Shown piece by piece: positions 34,873 through 44,369 of a stretch of 63,217 nucleotides of DNA. The DNA comes from Bacteroidia bacterium. Lineage in GTDB: Bacteria > Bacteroidota > Bacteroidia > Bacteroidales > Prolixibacteraceae. Where the stretch lies: contig JAPLDS010000042.1 in NCBI GenBank assembly GCA_026391295.1, positions 1 through 63,217 on the forward strand, given 5' to 3'. Below the pieces are notes generated by a model. It had not been told where the DNA came from. It saw only the letters and a program-made list of their open reading frames with translations, and did no database searches. The stretch's first letter is position 1. Each line of letters begins with the position of its first letter. Both the position numbers and the translations under genes were made by a program.

Positions 34873-36210
34873 CTATAAAACCAACGGAAGTCCACGATAA
34901 AAATCAAGAATCTTCGTACGGAAAATAAACTCATACTTCGCTTGAAGTAAATCGGATTCCGACTTTGACAATTTCGTTTTGGCAGTATTATACTCAATCG
35001 TATTTACCAATCCCACCGCAAACTTCTCAGATGAATAGCGAAAAGCCTCACGCATAGCAGATACAGCCTTTTGATTTGACGTAAAACGATTTAAGGCAGC
35101 TATAGCATTGGTCTGTGCCGTTTCAACATCGGATCTGAGCAGTTTCTTTGCCCCCTCTAGCTCAAGACCTGTATTTAGGACCTGAAGTCTTGCATTGTCG
35201 ATCTGGTACTTCGTTTGAAATTTATTGAAGATAGGGATGTTCATCTGCAAGCCAACCCCTTTACGCTGATTGTTTTTAAGCTGATCAGAAAAAGCAATGC
35301 TTTTACCATCTCGATCAGTATACTTATTGTTATACGTATCATAAACATTGGCATAAAGATTAACGGTTGGATATTGTAACCCTTGGGCCATTTTCAACTG
35401 AAACTTCGAACTTTGGAATCTTAAATCAGCACCCTTGATTTCTGGTCGCGTAAGCAAAGCTGCATTATACACCTCATTAGCTGCTACAATAGATGCCTGA
35501 GCAGAAATTTCTGGAAATGAAGGTGTTTCAATATCAAAACTCTCTTTTAAAGATAGCTCTAGCAGTTGTGCTAGTTTAAGTTTTGCAAGCTGCAACTGAT
35601 TTTTTGCATTGACTAGATTAAGTTCCTCCCCGGCTGCTTGAGCTTCAATATCCAAAAGATTCCCTTTTGCCAAACTACCTGCTTCAACTTTTTCATTAAT
35701 TTGCTTAATCTGAAGACGAGTTATATCTAGCTGGTTGGATGAGACCAAAACTAAGTCTTTAGCAAATAAGATCTCCAGAAAAGTAGAGGCAATATTAACA
35801 GAGATATCACTCTTGGCTTTCGAAAGATCTTCAACACTTGCTTGAAGATCTAACTCCAATTTTGAGATATTGTTCGAAATCTGAAATCCCTGAAAGACAG
35901 GCAATGAAACGCCTAATCCAAAATTTGTCTCTGAAGAGTTAATGTCTTTATAGGTATTTTCATAGGTTAGCGACCGTCCAAAGTTCATATTTTGAGACGT
36001 CTGCCCATTCAAACTAGGCAATCGCGAAAATTTCGTTTGTTGCAGTTGATTTTTTTGATATTCAGTAGCTATAGCGCCCTGCTTTATCTTGATGTTATTA
36101 TCAAGTGCATAATTGATGCATTTCTCCAAACTCCAAACTTGCTGGGCCTGAATCAGCGTAGGATTAAATCCGACTAGAGTTATGGTCAGCGCAAAGAGTA
36201 TTCGTTTCAT
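34873..36210 (-). CDS. TolC-family outer-membrane efflux protein
   Basis: The 445-residue protein has a signal peptide (about 1-22, ending IQAQ) followed by two repeats of the TolC coiled-coil/barrel unit, beginning VWSLEKCINYALDNNIKIKQGAIATEYQK and ending AFRYSSEKFAVGLVNTIEYNTAKTKLSKSESDLLQAKYEFIFRTKILDFYRG. It forms the outer-membrane exit duct for the ABC pump encoded just upstream (membrane fusion protein 66 bases before). Confidence 0.9.
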   Translation of the reverse strand: MKRILFALTITLVGFNPTLIQAQQVWSLEKCINYALDNNIKIKQGAIATEYQKNQLQQTKFSRLPSLNGQTSQNMNFGRSLTYENTYKDINSSETNFGLGVSLPVFQGFQISNNISKLELDLQASVEDLSKAKSDISVNIASTFLEILFAKDLVLVSSNQLDITRLQIKQINEKVEAGSLAKGNLLDIEAQAAGEELNLVNAKNQLQLAKLKLAQLLELSLKESFDIETPSFPEISAQASIVAANEVYNAALLTRPEIKGADLRFQSSKFQLKMAQGLQYPTVNLYANVYDTYNNKYTDRDGKSIAFSDQLKNNQRKGVGLQMNIPIFNKFQTKYQIDNARLQVLNTGLELEGAKKLLRSDVETAQTNAIAALNRFTSNQKAVSAMREAFRYSSEKFAVGLVNTIEYNTAKTKLSKSESDLLQAKYEFIFRTKILDFYRGLPLVL

Positions 36211-36276
36211 AGGTATTTGGTATTAAAAATCAGATTGATGTCTAATTGATATATTTTGGTCAGCGATGCTGTTAAG

Positions 36277-37416
36277 TTATATTTTTTTTTCTGCCGGTTT
36301 TTTACTCTGATCAACAACGGCTCCCTTCAGACGATCACTCTTCGAGAGTCCAGAGATGATCTCCATGTTAATCCCATCTGAAATCCCTGTTTTTACAAGT
36401 CTTTTTTCAAATTTCTGAGGTGTTGTCTCAATTTCAACATATGCCGTATCCTTCTCAAATTTCAACAAGCCCTCTGGAATGGAGAGAACGCTATCGCGCT
36501 TTTCAAGAACAATATTAGCATTTGCACTATAGCCAGAGCGAATAAACTGATTCTCATTCAGCTTCACATCCGCTTTAATATCAAACTGAATTGCTCCATT
36601 ATCGATCAACCCTTTAGGGGCGATGTATTTTAATACGGCGTTGAACTTCTCAGTTGCAATAGCACCAATAGTCAACTCTATATTCATCCCCTCTTTGATC
36701 TTTCCAACTTCTGTTTCGTCTACTTTCCCTTGGAAAATCATGTCATTCATATCTGCAATAATTCCAATGGTAGTTCCCGCATTAAAGGTATTCGCCTGAA
36801 TAACCGAAAATCCTTCTTTCACTGGGACATCAAGAACCATCCCTTCGATGGTGGATCGAATTAAGGTATTAGTCGTCGTGGCAGAGTTTTTTGTCACCCC
36901 TTTTCTGATTAATTCCAGGTTATTTTCTGCCGCCTCAGCCTCTTCTTTGGCTGAATTAAATGTCAGCTTCGCTTTTTGAAACTCCTCTTTTGAAGTCACT
37001 TGTTTGCCAAATAAGGTGGTCTGACGATCAAAATCTATCCGCGCATCTTCAAGGGTAAGCTTCGCACGGTTAACGCGTGACTCCGCATTGTTTAGATTAA
37101 CCATATCGGGGATAATTTTCACTCGCGCAATAACATCTCCATTTTTAATTTTTTGACCAGCTACAATAAAGATCTTCTCCACGATACCTGAAACTTGAGG
37201 TTTTATCTCAATCTCCTTTCTTGGAATAACCGATCCGGTGGCCACCGTCTTCTTGATAATATCGCGCACCTGCACATTTTGGATCTCAAAGATTTCGATC
37301 TTCGGTTGCGATTTCTTATACAAGAATACCAAAGTTCCAATAAACACAGCTAAAAGCAAGGTTAAACCTATGATCTTAACTACTTTCTTAAAAATACTTA
37401 CGCCGTTGTTACTCAT
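36277..37416 (-). CDS. HlyD/MacA-type periplasmic membrane fusion protein
   Basis: The 379-residue protein is anchored by one N-terminal helix (about 12-29). It has a biotinyl-lipoyl-like hairpin (GSVIPRKEIEIKPQVSGIVEKIFIVAGQKIKNGDVIARV), a coiled coil (about 100-165, NNAESRVNRAKLTLEDARIDFDRQTTLF) and beta-barrel/membrane-proximal domains. It should bridge the MacB-type permeases and TolC. It lies between permease and TolC genes on one transcript. Confidence 0.9.
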   Translation of the reverse strand: MSNNGVSIFKKVVKIIGLTLLLAVFIGTLVFLYKKSQPKIEIFEIQNVQVRDIIKKTVATGSVIPRKEIEIKPQVSGIVEKIFIVAGQKIKNGDVIARVKIIPDMVNLNNAESRVNRAKLTLEDARIDFDRQTTLFGKQVTSKEEFQKAKLTFNSAKEEAEAAENNLELIRKGVTKNSATTTNTLIRSTIEGMVLDVPVKEGFSVIQANTFNAGTTIGIIADMNDMIFQGKVDETEVGKIKEGMNIELTIGAIATEKFNAVLKYIAPKGLIDNGAIQFDIKADVKLNENQFIRSGYSANANIVLEKRDSVLSIPEGLLKFEKDTAYVEIETTPQKFEKRLVKTGISDGINMEIISGLSKSDRLKGAVVDQSKKPAEKKI

Positions 37417-37446
37417 AATACTTTTACTTTTATATTCTGTTAAATT

Positions 37447-38718
37447 TTATTCCTCTCTTAAAGCATCAATTGGCTTGATCTGCATGGCCCTAGATGCGGG
37501 GATCAGTCCAGCAAGCAGCCCCGCTAGCACGAGCACAAAAAGCGATGATAGTGCAACCGTAAGCGACACTGAAGGATTCGTGAAAAATACGCGATCATTA
37601 GTCGTAGACGGCGAATTTTCCATCACCTTATTAACCAATTCTAAAAGTCCAACACCAATGGACAAGCCAAGGTAACCAGAAACAGTTGTCAGCACCACGC
37701 TTTCAAGCATAATCTGAGAAATAATCATCCGCGGTGTTGCCCCAATGGCACGCTGAACACCTATCTCCTTAGTCCGCTCTTTAATGATTACCAACATAAT
37801 ATTACTTACTCCAATTACGCCAGCCAATAACGTTCCTATTCCAACTATCCAGGTTAAAATCTGAATTCCTAGAAATAGACCATTCATTTGTTCAAATTCC
37901 TTTTCGATGTTCACGCTGTTTAAGGCTTGGAGATCCTCAGGAGCGATCACATGTTTCTTTTTAATTAACTCTTTAACACGCTCCTCAACAATGCTGACAG
38001 GCACTCCTCTCTTTGCGGTAATCGCCATAAAATTTACGGTATTACCCATATTGTAAGTCTGAAGCATGGTCGTAAAAGGCAAACAAATTGACTCTTCGGT
38101 CCGTCCATTTATATTGATAGTGGTTTCTGCTCTGACAACCCCAATAACTTGATAATAGACGCCTGAAATTTTCAAATATTCACCAATTGGATTCTCTTTA
38201 GGATCGAACATCGACTCAAAAACCTTCTCGCCGATAACACATACTTTACGTTTATCCCGGATATCTAGTTCGTTGATCCAACGACCATTTAGAATCGTTG
38301 CAGGATCTATTTTGATATAATCAGGATAATCCCCTTTAACGTTAAATGATCCATTTTTCTTCCCCCGAATAACATTGGAGCCACCGCCCCAACGACCAGT
38401 AAAGTTCCTCGGAGTAATATATTCTATCTCAGGTATATTATCTTTAAGAAACTGAATATCCTCAGAATCCATATGCCAATAACGACCTCTCTTAAATCCC
38501 TTATAGGGCTCTCCTGTCTGCTCACTCCAGAAAAATGCAGAATTAGCAGCAAATTTAGCCGTGCCCTGAGTAACCCCATTTTGAAGACCTTTGCCTGCTC
38601 CAGCCATCACAATAAGCATGAAAATACCCCAGAAGACTCCAAAAGCAGTCAACAAGCTTCTTACTTTGTTTTTAGCCAAAGCATTCCAAATCTCATTCCA
38701 CCGGTCTAAATCAAACAT
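37447..38718 (-). CDS. MacB-type ABC transporter permease (second copy)
   Basis: The 423-residue protein has an N-terminal transmembrane helix (KVRSLLTAFGVFWGIFMLIVMAGAGKGLQNG), a periplasmic MacB_PCD domain and a C-terminal FtsX domain with three helices. The conserved coupling segment IKERTKEIGVQRAIGATPRMI lies in the C-terminal half. There is no ATPase domain, so it depends on the separate ATP-binding subunit. With the neighbouring homologous permease it probably forms a heterodimer. It lies 30 bases before the HlyD gene. Confidence 0.9.
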   Translation of the reverse strand: MFDLDRWNEIWNALAKNKVRSLLTAFGVFWGIFMLIVMAGAGKGLQNGVTQGTAKFAANSAFFWSEQTGEPYKGFKRGRYWHMDSEDIQFLKDNIPEIEYITPRNFTGRWGGGSNVIRGKKNGSFNVKGDYPDYIKIDPATILNGRWINELDIRDKRKVCVIGEKVFESMFDPKENPIGEYLKISGVYYQVIGVVRAETTININGRTEESICLPFTTMLQTYNMGNTVNFMAITAKRGVPVSIVEERVKELIKKKHVIAPEDLQALNSVNIEKEFEQMNGLFLGIQILTWIVGIGTLLAGVIGVSNIMLVIIKERTKEIGVQRAIGATPRMIISQIMLESVVLTTVSGYLGLSIGVGLLELVNKVMENSPSTTNDRVFFTNPSVSLTVALSSLFVLVLAGLLAGLIPASRAMQIKPIDALREE

Positions 38719-38756
38719 CTCGATTTATTTTACCCTTAAGAGCGTTCGTAGATCTA

Positions 38757-40019
38757 TTAATCATTACGTAATGCCTCAATTGGTTTAACATTTGCGGCTT
38801 TTCGTGCTGGCAGATATCCAGCCAAAGCACCTGAGACAATTAATATAACCATCGCAGTTATTGCGGTTGTAAAATCAACCGTAGGATTGCGGAAAAATAT
38901 GCGCTCTCCCTCGCCTGAACCAATAGCCTGTTCTAGTCCATAATTGACCGCTTCCATAAGGCCAATTCCAAATAATAGTCCGATATATCCAGCAACAGTT
39001 GTAATTAAAATTGACTCCAGTAGGACTAATCCAATAACAGATCCAGGTGTTGCCCCAATGGCCTTCCGTATGCCGATCTCACGTGTTCGCTCTTTAACAA
39101 GGATTAGCATGATATTACTAACTCCGACAATACCGGCTATTAAAGTTCCAATACCAATAATCCAAACGAAAATTTTTATTGCTTGAAAAATTTTCATGGT
39201 TCTAATATACATGGCAAGGAGATTAAATGAGCCCATTGCACGCTTATCTTTAGGATCGAAATTATGCCGAAGCGCCATCGCTTTTCGAACATCTGCAGTA
39301 ATAGAATCTGCCTCTTCGACAGTTGTCACCATTTTTGTGGTAACGGCAAAAGTATGCACACGGTCCGCGCCATTAAAGATGCGCTGAGCTGTTGAAATAG
39401 GGATATATGAGGTCCGCTCATCATCATTGCGTCGTCCCTTATCGTGGATGACACCTACAACCTTGAAGGGAACATTATTCAAGTTGATGTATTCACCAAG
39501 CGGATCAACATCTTTAAATAAAGCTAGACGAACATTATCTCCAATGACAATAACTTTTCGATAATCATTAATATCTAAATCATTGATAAAGCGACCCGAT
39601 GTGACCTTCATATTGCCCATTAACTTCAACGATGGATGACAGGATGAAGTCTCAAAAGTGCCGTATTCATTCTTGTACGTATAGACAATATTGCCCGGCA
39701 GGTAATAACGGGAAGAGACCAGTTCTAAATCTAGGTTCATCCCTTTTAGAAAGGTGTAATCAGCATTATTAAATTTAACACTTCGTCCCTCTTTGAGTCC
39801 CTGATATGGCATTGATGTCTCACCAGCCCAAAGCCACATCATATTGACTGAATTGCTGGCAAACTGTGTTCTCACTCCGTTCTGAAGACCATTCCCAGAG
39901 CCAAGCAAAATCATAAGCATAAAGATTCCCCACGCGACTGAAAAGCCGGTGAGAAAGGTGCGAAGCTTATTTTTCTTTATCGTGGCAAATATTTCTTGCC
40001 AAACATCAATGTCAAACAT
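38757..40019 (-). CDS. MacB-type ABC transporter permease (first copy)
   Basis: The 420-residue protein has the same plan as the next gene: the N-terminal helix KKNKLRTFLTGFSVAWGIFMLMILLGSG, a MacB_PCD periplasmic domain and a C-terminal FtsX domain with VKERTREIGIRKAIGATPGSV. The two permeases are clearly paralogous but divergent, consistent with a heterodimeric type VII ABC pump (macrolide, lipoprotein, lipid or peptide export). It starts 11 bases after the ATPase gene. Confidence 0.9.
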   Translation of the reverse strand: MFDIDVWQEIFATIKKNKLRTFLTGFSVAWGIFMLMILLGSGNGLQNGVRTQFASNSVNMMWLWAGETSMPYQGLKEGRSVKFNNADYTFLKGMNLDLELVSSRYYLPGNIVYTYKNEYGTFETSSCHPSLKLMGNMKVTSGRFINDLDINDYRKVIVIGDNVRLALFKDVDPLGEYINLNNVPFKVVGVIHDKGRRNDDERTSYIPISTAQRIFNGADRVHTFAVTTKMVTTVEEADSITADVRKAMALRHNFDPKDKRAMGSFNLLAMYIRTMKIFQAIKIFVWIIGIGTLIAGIVGVSNIMLILVKERTREIGIRKAIGATPGSVIGLVLLESILITTVAGYIGLLFGIGLMEAVNYGLEQAIGSGEGERIFFRNPTVDFTTAITAMVILIVSGALAGYLPARKAANVKPIEALRND

Positions 40020-40030
40020 ATACCCTTTAA

Positions 40031-40744
40031 TTACTCTGTGCTAACACGATTTTTAAAGGCCAGCAACTCGCCATTTTTTATAACCTCTTCAATAACTCCA
40101 TCTTTTAATTTGATGATTTTTTTGGTCATAGCAGCGATGTCGTGCTCGTGCGTAACGATAATTACAGTTTTTCCTTGATCATTAATCTCCTTTAAAATCT
40201 CCATTACTTCCAGAGATGTTGCCGAATCAAGAGCTCCAGTTGGCTCATCTGCTAAAATAATACGCGGTTGTGAGATTAATGCTCGAGCAATAGCGACACG
40301 TTGTTTCTGTCCCCCCGAGAGCTCACTAGGAAGATGGCGAGCCCACTCTTTTAACCCTAGTCGGTCGAGATATTCTAAAGCTATCTGATTTCTTTTTTTA
40401 CGACTAATCTTCTGATAATAGAGTGGAAGTGCCACATTCTCCATGGCATTCTTGAACGAAATAAGGTTAAACGACTGAAAGATAAATCCAATCATCTCAT
40501 TGCGAGTCAAAGCCGCCTTCGTTTCATTCAGCCCCTGGATTAACTTACCTCCCAAGTAATAAGTCCCTCGATCATAATCATCAAGAATCCCTAAGATATT
40601 CAACAAGGTTGATTTGCCAGAGCCGGAAGAGCCCATAATAGAGACGAATTCACCCTCCTCGATATCAAGATGTAACCCTTTTAATACATGAAGGCTATTA
40701 TGCCCCATCTCGTAAGACTTATGTAAGTCCTTAATCTGTATCAT
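40031..40744 (-). CDS. ABC transporter ATP-binding protein (MacB/LolD type)
   Basis: The 237-residue ATPase has Walker [10 protein letters not shown] (38-46), Q-loop FQSFN (89-93), signature LSGGQ (142-146), Walker B RIILADEP (161-168, D166/E167) and H-loop VTHEHD. The closest relatives are LolD/MacB-type ATPases. It is the first gene of the efflux operon, with a good promoter ending about 17 bases upstream. Confidence 0.93.
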   Translation of the reverse strand: MIQIKDLHKSYEMGHNSLHVLKGLHLDIEEGEFVSIMGSSGSGKSTLLNILGILDDYDRGTYYLGGKLIQGLNETKAALTRNEMIGFIFQSFNLISFKNAMENVALPLYYQKISRKKRNQIALEYLDRLGLKEWARHLPSELSGGQKQRVAIARALISQPRIILADEPTGALDSATSLEVMEILKEINDQGKTVIIVTHEHDIAAMTKKIIKLKDGVIEEVIKNGELLAFKNRVSTE

Positions 40745-40760
40745 TTTAATATGGAATTAT

Positions 40761-40791
40761 CAAATTTAATTGGCAATAAAAGGTGAATCAA
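40761..40791 (-). promoter_or_regulatory. Promoter of the ABC efflux operon
   Basis: On the minus strand, TTG (complement of 40789-40791), a 20-nt spacer and TAAATTTG (complement of 40761-40768) match the Bacteroidetes promoter. Transcription would begin about 10 bases before the ATPase start codon, giving a very short leader. Confidence 0.65.
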
Positions 40792-40935
40792 CCATTGGAC
40801 ACTTTCTTAGATCAAAAGTTTAATGGCAATCGCCCCTATTTCCCATCAACTTGTTAGGCAGGTTCAGGATATTCTTAAAGTTACGAAAAATAGATATTAA
40901 TTAAACAAACCTTAGCCAATAAAGTTTTGTTTAGA

Positions 40936-41982
40936 CTACCCTTTTATTGGATTCCAACCTTGAGCTTGCAAAGGAATTTCTTGCCCGATACCCGCTGTAA
41001 TCAAATTAACACCTTCACTTTTATCAGTTATATAACCAATTACAGAGATGTCTGGATTATTCCGTATCGCATCAAGATTAGTAACGGGAAGCGTAAAAAG
41101 CAGTTCATAATCTTCTCCGCCATTTAACGCAGCCACTAAAGGGTTTATATTTAATTCGGCTGCCATCTTTTTCGTTTGATTATCGTATAATAATCGATCT
41201 TCATAGAGTCGGCACCCAACATCACTCTGAGTACATAAATGCAAAATTTCGGAAGAGAGGCCATCAGAGATATCAATCATGGAAGTCGGCTTAATGCCTA
41301 ATTCTTTAAACAAAACAGGGATATCTTTTCTCGCTTCTGGCTTAAGTTGTCGTTCTAAAATATAATCATAGCCTTCGAGCTGAGGCACCATTTTTGGGTT
41401 CACCTTAAAAACTTCATTCTCACGCTCAAGCAATTGCAATCCTAAATAGGCACCACCTAAATCACCCGTGACGCACAATAAATCGGTATCCTTAGCACCG
41501 TTCCGATAGACTAGATCTTCCTCTTCAGCCTCACCAATAGCCGTGACTGAAATTAACAACCCCGTTAATGAAGAGGTGGTATCACCTCCCACAAGATCAA
41601 CGCCATAGCGCTCACAGGCCAAATAGATCCCACTATAAAGTTCATCTAAAGCTTCGATCGACATCTTTGAGGAGACCGCAATAGAAACAGTTATCTGCTT
41701 CGGAGTGGCATTCATCGCATATACATCGCTAAGATTTACCGTCACCGCTTTGTATCCGAGATGCCTTAGTGGCACATACATCAAATTAAAATGAACTCCT
41801 TCGGTTAATAAATCCGTAGTCACGACAACTTTCTTCTGCTTAAAATCAAGTACAGCGCAGTCGTCTCCAACACCTCTTATGGTGCTCTCATTTTTCAGTT
41901 GAATATTTTCGGTCAGACGACGGATTAATCCAAACTCACCAAGCTCGGAAAGCTCTGTCTTACTTTGCGTTGCATTTGTCAT
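40936..41982 (-). CDS. thiL: Thiamine-monophosphate kinase
   Basis: ThiL phosphorylates thiamine monophosphate to thiamine diphosphate with ATP. The 348-residue protein of the PurM/ThiL fold contains [27 protein letters not shown] (N-terminal Mg/ATP site), [50 protein letters not shown] and [13 protein letters not shown]. No TPP riboswitch or other thi genes are seen nearby. It diverges from sufB across a short region with overlapping promoters. Confidence 0.94.
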   Translation of the reverse strand: MTNATQSKTELSELGEFGLIRRLTENIQLKNESTIRGVGDDCAVLDFKQKKVVVTTDLLTEGVHFNLMYVPLRHLGYKAVTVNLSDVYAMNATPKQITVSIAVSSKMSIEALDELYSGIYLACERYGVDLVGGDTTSSLTGLLISVTAIGEAEEEDLVYRNGAKDTDLLCVTGDLGGAYLGLQLLERENEVFKVNPKMVPQLEGYDYILERQLKPEARKDIPVLFKELGIKPTSMIDISDGLSSEILHLCTQSDVGCRLYEDRLLYDNQTKKMAAELNINPLVAALNGGEDYELLFTLPVTNLDAIRNNPDISVIGYITDKSEGVNLITAGIGQEIPLQAQGWNPIKG

Positions 41983-42014
41983 CGAGGAAACAATTTATTT
42001 AAAATTTCAAGGCT

Positions 42015-42045
42015 CAAAAGTAGTGTTCATTTTGTATCTTTGCAA
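42015..42045 (-). promoter_or_regulatory. Promoter of thiL
   Basis: On the minus strand, TTG (complement of 42043-42045), a 20-nt spacer and TACTTTTG (complement of 42015-42022). Its -33 element abuts the -7 box of the plus-strand suf promoter. Confidence 0.6.
42035..42042 (+). promoter_or_regulatory. -7 promoter box of the suf operon
   Basis: TATCTTTG matches TAnnTTTG. A leader of about 80 nt would follow before sufB at 42130. It overlaps the thiL promoter on the other strand. No clear TTG was found at 19-20 nt. Confidence 0.55.
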
Positions 42046-42129
42046 TTTAATACCGGTCTAATTGAGGAAAGAGTAGGAATTTCTGCTTTTCATTTGTTAC
42101 TGGTATGTATATTGAAATGTGAAATAATC

Positions 42130-43575
42130 ATGGAAGACCAAAATAAATTATTAAAAGAGGTCACCCAGCGCGACTATAGATTTGGCTTTGTATCAGATAT
42201 TGAGACTGATACAATTGTCAAAGGGCTTAATGAGGATGTAATTCGGATTATCTCTGCCAAAAAGGAAGAGCCTGAATTTATGCTCGAATTCCGCCTGAAA
42301 GCTTACCGTCGCTGGTTGACAATGAAGATGCCTGAATGGGCTCAACTGAAAATACCTGTTATTGACTATCAGGATATTATTTTTTATGCCGCTCCAACGC
42401 AACAGGCGAAATACGAAAGTTTAAATGAAGTAGATCCCGAATTGCTTCGTACGTTTGAAAAGCTTGGAATACCTCTTGAAGAGCAGAAAATGTTATCCGG
42501 AGTGGCAGTAGATGCCGTGATCGATAGTGTTTCGGTTAAGACAACCTTTAAAGAGACGCTTGCCGAACGTGGTATTATCTTTTGCTCCTTTAGCGATGCC
42601 GTTAAGCACCATCCCGACCTAATTCAGAAATACCTCGGAATGGCTGTGCCTTATAACGACAACTATTTTGCAGCGCTTAACTCGGCAGTCTTTTCGGACG
42701 GGTCGTTTGTATATATTCCTAAAGGAACTCGCTGTCCAATGGAACTTTCAACCTATTTCCGTATCAACGCGAAGAATACTGGACAGTTTGAGCGCACACT
42801 TATCATTGCCGACGACGATAGTTATGTCTCTTATTTGGAGGGATGTACAGCGCCAATGCGTGATGAAAATCAACTTCATGCTGCCATTGTTGAGATTATT
42901 GCACTCGACAGGGCTGAAGTAAAATATTCTACAGTTCAGAACTGGTATCCAGGAGATAAAAACGGGAAGGGCGGAATATTTAATTTCGTTACTAAACGTG
43001 GAATCTGCAAAGGAGAATCATCTAAGATACTTTGGAATCAGGTAGAGACAGGCTCAGCTATCACTTGGAAGTACCCAAGCTGCATTTTAATGGGTGATAA
43101 TTCGATTGCCGAATTTAACTCCGTAGCCTTGACCAACAACTTCCAACAAGCCGATACGGGAACAAAAATGATTCATATCGGGAAAAACACAAAAAGTACC
43201 ATTGTGTCGAAAGGGATATCTGCAGGACACAGCTCTAATTCATACCGTGGATTAGTGCGAGTAGCACCGAAGGCCATCAATGCTCGAAATTATTCACAAT
43301 GCGATTCGCTGCTATTAGGCGATACATGTGGTGCGCATACCTTCCCCTATATTGAGGTAGGAAACAGCAGTTCGATTATTGAGCACGAAGCAACAACATC
43401 CAAAATTGGAGAAGACCAGATCTTCTATTGCAACCAACGAGGAATCTCTTCAGAAGATGCGATAGGGATGATTGTGAATGGCTATGCTCGCGAGGTGATT
43501 AATAAGCTCCCAATGGAATTTGCCGTTGAGGCTCAGAAACTATTATCCATAAGCCTAGAAGGCAGTGTAGGATAA
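42130..43575 (+). CDS. sufB: Fe-S cluster scaffold protein SufB
   Basis: SufB is the scaffold subunit of the SufBCD complex. The 481-residue protein includes [93 protein letters not shown] and [10 protein letters not shown]. An upstream in-frame start at 41965 lies before the promoter and inside thi[12 protein letters not shown] at 42130 matches the family. It is the first gene of sufBCDSE. Confidence 0.96.
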   Translation: MEDQNKLLKEVTQRDYRFGFVSDIETDTIVKGLNEDVIRIISAKKEEPEFMLEFRLKAYRRWLTMKMPEWAQLKIPVIDYQDIIFYAAPTQQAKYESLNEVDPELLRTFEKLGIPLEEQKMLSGVAVDAVIDSVSVKTTFKETLAERGIIFCSFSDAVKHHPDLIQKYLGMAVPYNDNYFAALNSAVFSDGSFVYIPKGTRCPMELSTYFRINAKNTGQFERTLIIADDDSYVSYLEGCTAPMRDENQLHAAIVEIIALDRAEVKYSTVQNWYPGDKNGKGGIFNFVTKRGICKGESSKILWNQVETGSAITWKYPSCILMGDNSIAEFNSVALTNNFQQADTGTKMIHIGKNTKSTIVSKGISAGHSSNSYRGLVRVAPKAINARNYSQCDSLLLGDTCGAHTFPYIEVGNSSSIIEHEATTSKIGEDQIFYCNQRGISSEDAIGMIVNGYAREVINKLPMEFAVEAQKLLSISLEGSVG

Positions 43576-43614
43576 GACAAAAAATAAAGTTTTACGAATT
43601 ACAACACATCGAAT

Positions 43615-44367
43615 ATGTTAGTTATAAAAGATTTATATGCAAAGGTTGAGGGGAAAGATATCCTAAAAGGGATCAACCTTACCGTGAATGCGGGTGAAGT
43701 TCATGCAATAATGGGACCTAATGGTTCTGGGAAAAGTACCCTTGCCAACGTTTTGGCTGGGCACACGAACTTCGAGGTTACTCATGGAACGGCAACTTTC
43801 AATGGTAAAGATATCTTTGAGATGTCGGCCGATGTAAGAGCTAAAGAGGGACTATTCCTAAGCTTTCAATATCCAGTGGAGATCCCAGGTGTAAGCATGG
43901 TTAACTTTCTTAAAACTGCGGTTAATGAGCATCGTAAATACCGCAATCAGAAAGAGCTGTCAGCCGGAGATTTTCTAAAGCTTATGCGGGAGAAAAAAGA
44001 GATGGTTCAAATCGATTCCCAATTGACCAATAGATCGGTTAATGAAGGGTTCTCAGGCGGAGAGAAGAAAAAGAATGAGATCTTTCAAATGGCCATGCTT
44101 GAGCCAACATTAGCCATTCTCGATGAGACAGATAGTGGATTAGATATTGATGCACTTCGAATCGTTTCAAACGGGGTTAATATGCTTAAAAATAAGAATA
44201 ATGCAACCATCTTAGTGACGCATTATCAACGTTTATTAGACTATATCGTGCCTGACTTCGTTCACGTTCTTTATGAAGGACGAATCGTAAAATCAGCTGG
44301 CAAAGAACTTGCCATCGAGCTTGAAGAAAAAGGTTACGACTGGATCAAAAAAGAGGTAGAAGCATAG
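43615..44367 (+). CDS. sufC: Fe-S assembly ATPase SufC
   Basis: The 250-residue ABC-type ATPase drives SufBCD. Walker A is GPNGSGKST, the signature is FSGGEKKKNE (the Suf-specific SGGEKKK form), Walker B is LAILDETDSGLD and the H-loop is VTHYQRLLDYI. It lies 39 bases after sufB and 2 bases before sufD. Confidence 0.96.
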   Translation: MLVIKDLYAKVEGKDILKGINLTVNAGEVHAIMGPNGSGKSTLANVLAGHTNFEVTHGTATFNGKDIFEMSADVRAKEGLFLSFQYPVEIPGVSMVNFLKTAVNEHRKYRNQKELSAGDFLKLMREKKEMVQIDSQLTNRSVNEGFSGGEKKKNEIFQMAMLEPTLAILDETDSGLDIDALRIVSNGVNMLKNKNNATILVTHYQRLLDYIVPDFVHVLYEGRIVKSAGKELAIELEEKGYDWIKKEVEA

Positions 44368-44369
44368 TT

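Noticed and set aside
41965-42129. N-terminal extension of SufB overlapping thiL
   Set aside because: It begins before the suf promoter and inside thiL; the family start is at 42130.
41983-42129. Possible TPP or iron riboswitch in the thiL-suf gap
   Set aside because: None of the conserved TPP riboswitch blocks is visible, and the gap is largely used by two promoters.
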